This document shows positions 6,036 through 6,444 of a stretch of 6,444 nucleotides of DNA, one piece after another. The position numbers and the translations under genes were made by a program. The notes beneath the pieces were generated by a model that did no database searches, was not told where the DNA came from, and worked only from the letters and a program-made list of their open reading frames with translations. Source of the stretch: Thermoleophilia bacterium (GTDB taxonomy: Bacteria > Actinomycetota > Thermoleophilia > Gaiellales > SKUG01); the NCBI GenBank assembly GCA_020438525.1, contig JAGQUL010000275.1, forward strand, positions 774 to 7,217, given 5' to 3'. Position 1 is the first letter of the stretch; each line of letters opens with the position of its first letter.

Positions 6036-6444
6036 ATGCAGCTCAGCCCCAATGTCCCCGGTCGCGTACGCCTGGCCCCCGGTCGAGTGATCGACCGCCT
6101 CCAGGGCAAGCCCGCCACCTTCGTGTCCATCAACTGGGATCCCAGCTTCTTCGGCCGTGACCGCGGTGCCGGCTTCGCGACGGGTCCCGTGCGCGAAGGT
6201 GGCGACGCGATCGTCGCCGCGTGGAGCAGCGCCGACTTCGCTCGCGACACCGTGGTGCCGGATCTCGCGAAGGCAGACGACTACCAGAAGGCGCTCGCCA
6301 GCGTGTTCGCCGATGCCGTGGCCCGCAACGAGGCCGGCCTCGCCGAGCTTCGAAGCAACTACTCGATGACCGAGAAGTACAGCCCGAAGAACGGCACGTT
6401 CGACTTCGTGGTGGACCGCCCCGGCACCGACAACGACCTGCGCT
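6036..6444 (+). CDS. Uncharacterised protein, 5' part only
   Basis: An open frame from ATG 6036 continues without a stop to the window edge, giving 136 residues of an incomplete protein. It is supported by a good ribosome binding site, a candidate promoter upstream and GC-rich third codon positions. I do not recognise the family. The visible part has no signal peptide or membrane helix. It starts MQLSPNVPGRVRLAPGRVID, has an aromatic stretch FVSINWDPSFFGRDRGAGF at about 29-47, then a probable helical region at about 65-107 (VVPDLAKADDYQKALASVFA and on), and becomes polar (EKYSPKNGTFDFVVD) at 113-127. The mix of beta-type opening and amphipathic helix suggests a soluble cytoplasmic domain. No catalytic motif can be named. 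Confidence 0.8.
   Translation, partial: MQLSPNVPGRVRLAPGRVIDRLQGKPATFVSINWDPSFFGRDRGAGFATGPVREGGDAIVAAWSSADFARDTVVPDLAKADDYQKALASVFADAVARNEAGLAELRSNYSMTEKYSPKNGTFDFVVDRPGTDNDLR

Noticed and set aside
1..6444. A coherent new multi-gene system across the window
   Set aside because: The genes share strand and fairly short gaps, but a UbiD decarboxylase, a surface propeller, an unknown membrane protein and a flavoprotein show no common pathway in the sequence, and internal hairpin and promoter signals argue for separate transcription units.

Overview
The window is high-G+C bacterial DNA, with codons ending mostly in G or C, and every supportable gene is on the + strand. Together with strong GGAGG ribosome binding sites, this suggests an actinobacterium. 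A Thermoleophilia-like lineage (Patulibacter/Solirubrobacter type) is only a guess; nothing here is diagnostic of taxonomy. I saw no rRNA, tRNA, CRISPR array, insertion sequence or phage gene.

Layout. (1) 5-1981: a complete long-form UbiD-family decarboxylase (658 aa) whose C-terminal region is internally duplicated. (2) 1982-2143: a 162-bp gap with a doubtful 31-codon frame touching the ubiD stop. (3) 2144-3505: a membrane-anchored extracytoplasmic protein with a Pro/Thr-rich stalk, built in part from a 27-bp tandem repeat, and a DUF4185/DUF5005-like five-bladed propeller resembling glycoside hydrolases. (4) 3550-4602: an unrecognised membrane protein with a paired hydrophobic segment and a C-terminal cytosolic-type domain. 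(5) 4602-4688: a strong GC-rich hairpin starting on the stop codon, then an inverted repeat that contains the next ribosome binding site. (6) 4689-5939: an FAD-dependent oxidoreductase of the group A monooxygenase/geranylgeranyl-reductase-like fold. (7) 5940-6035: a 16-bp palindrome, repeated CCTG(CAC) motifs and a good sigma-70-like promoter. (8) 6036-6444: the start of an unrecognised protein that runs off the window.

How the genes relate. They are co-directional with gaps of 44-162 bp, but no shared pathway is evident. The UbiD homologue would decarboxylate an aromatic or unsaturated acid, most plausibly a (mena)quinone precursor, using prenylated FMN; no UbiX is in view. The FAD enzyme could hydroxylate or oxidise an aromatic or isoprenoid compound, so a quinone link is conceivable but unproven, and two unrelated genes lie between them. 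The hairpin after the third complete gene and the promoter before the last gene suggest at least two or three transcription units. I found no convincing new multi-gene system. The most useful leads are the uncharacterised membrane protein, the truncated last gene with its possible operator, and the ribosome-binding-site hairpin.
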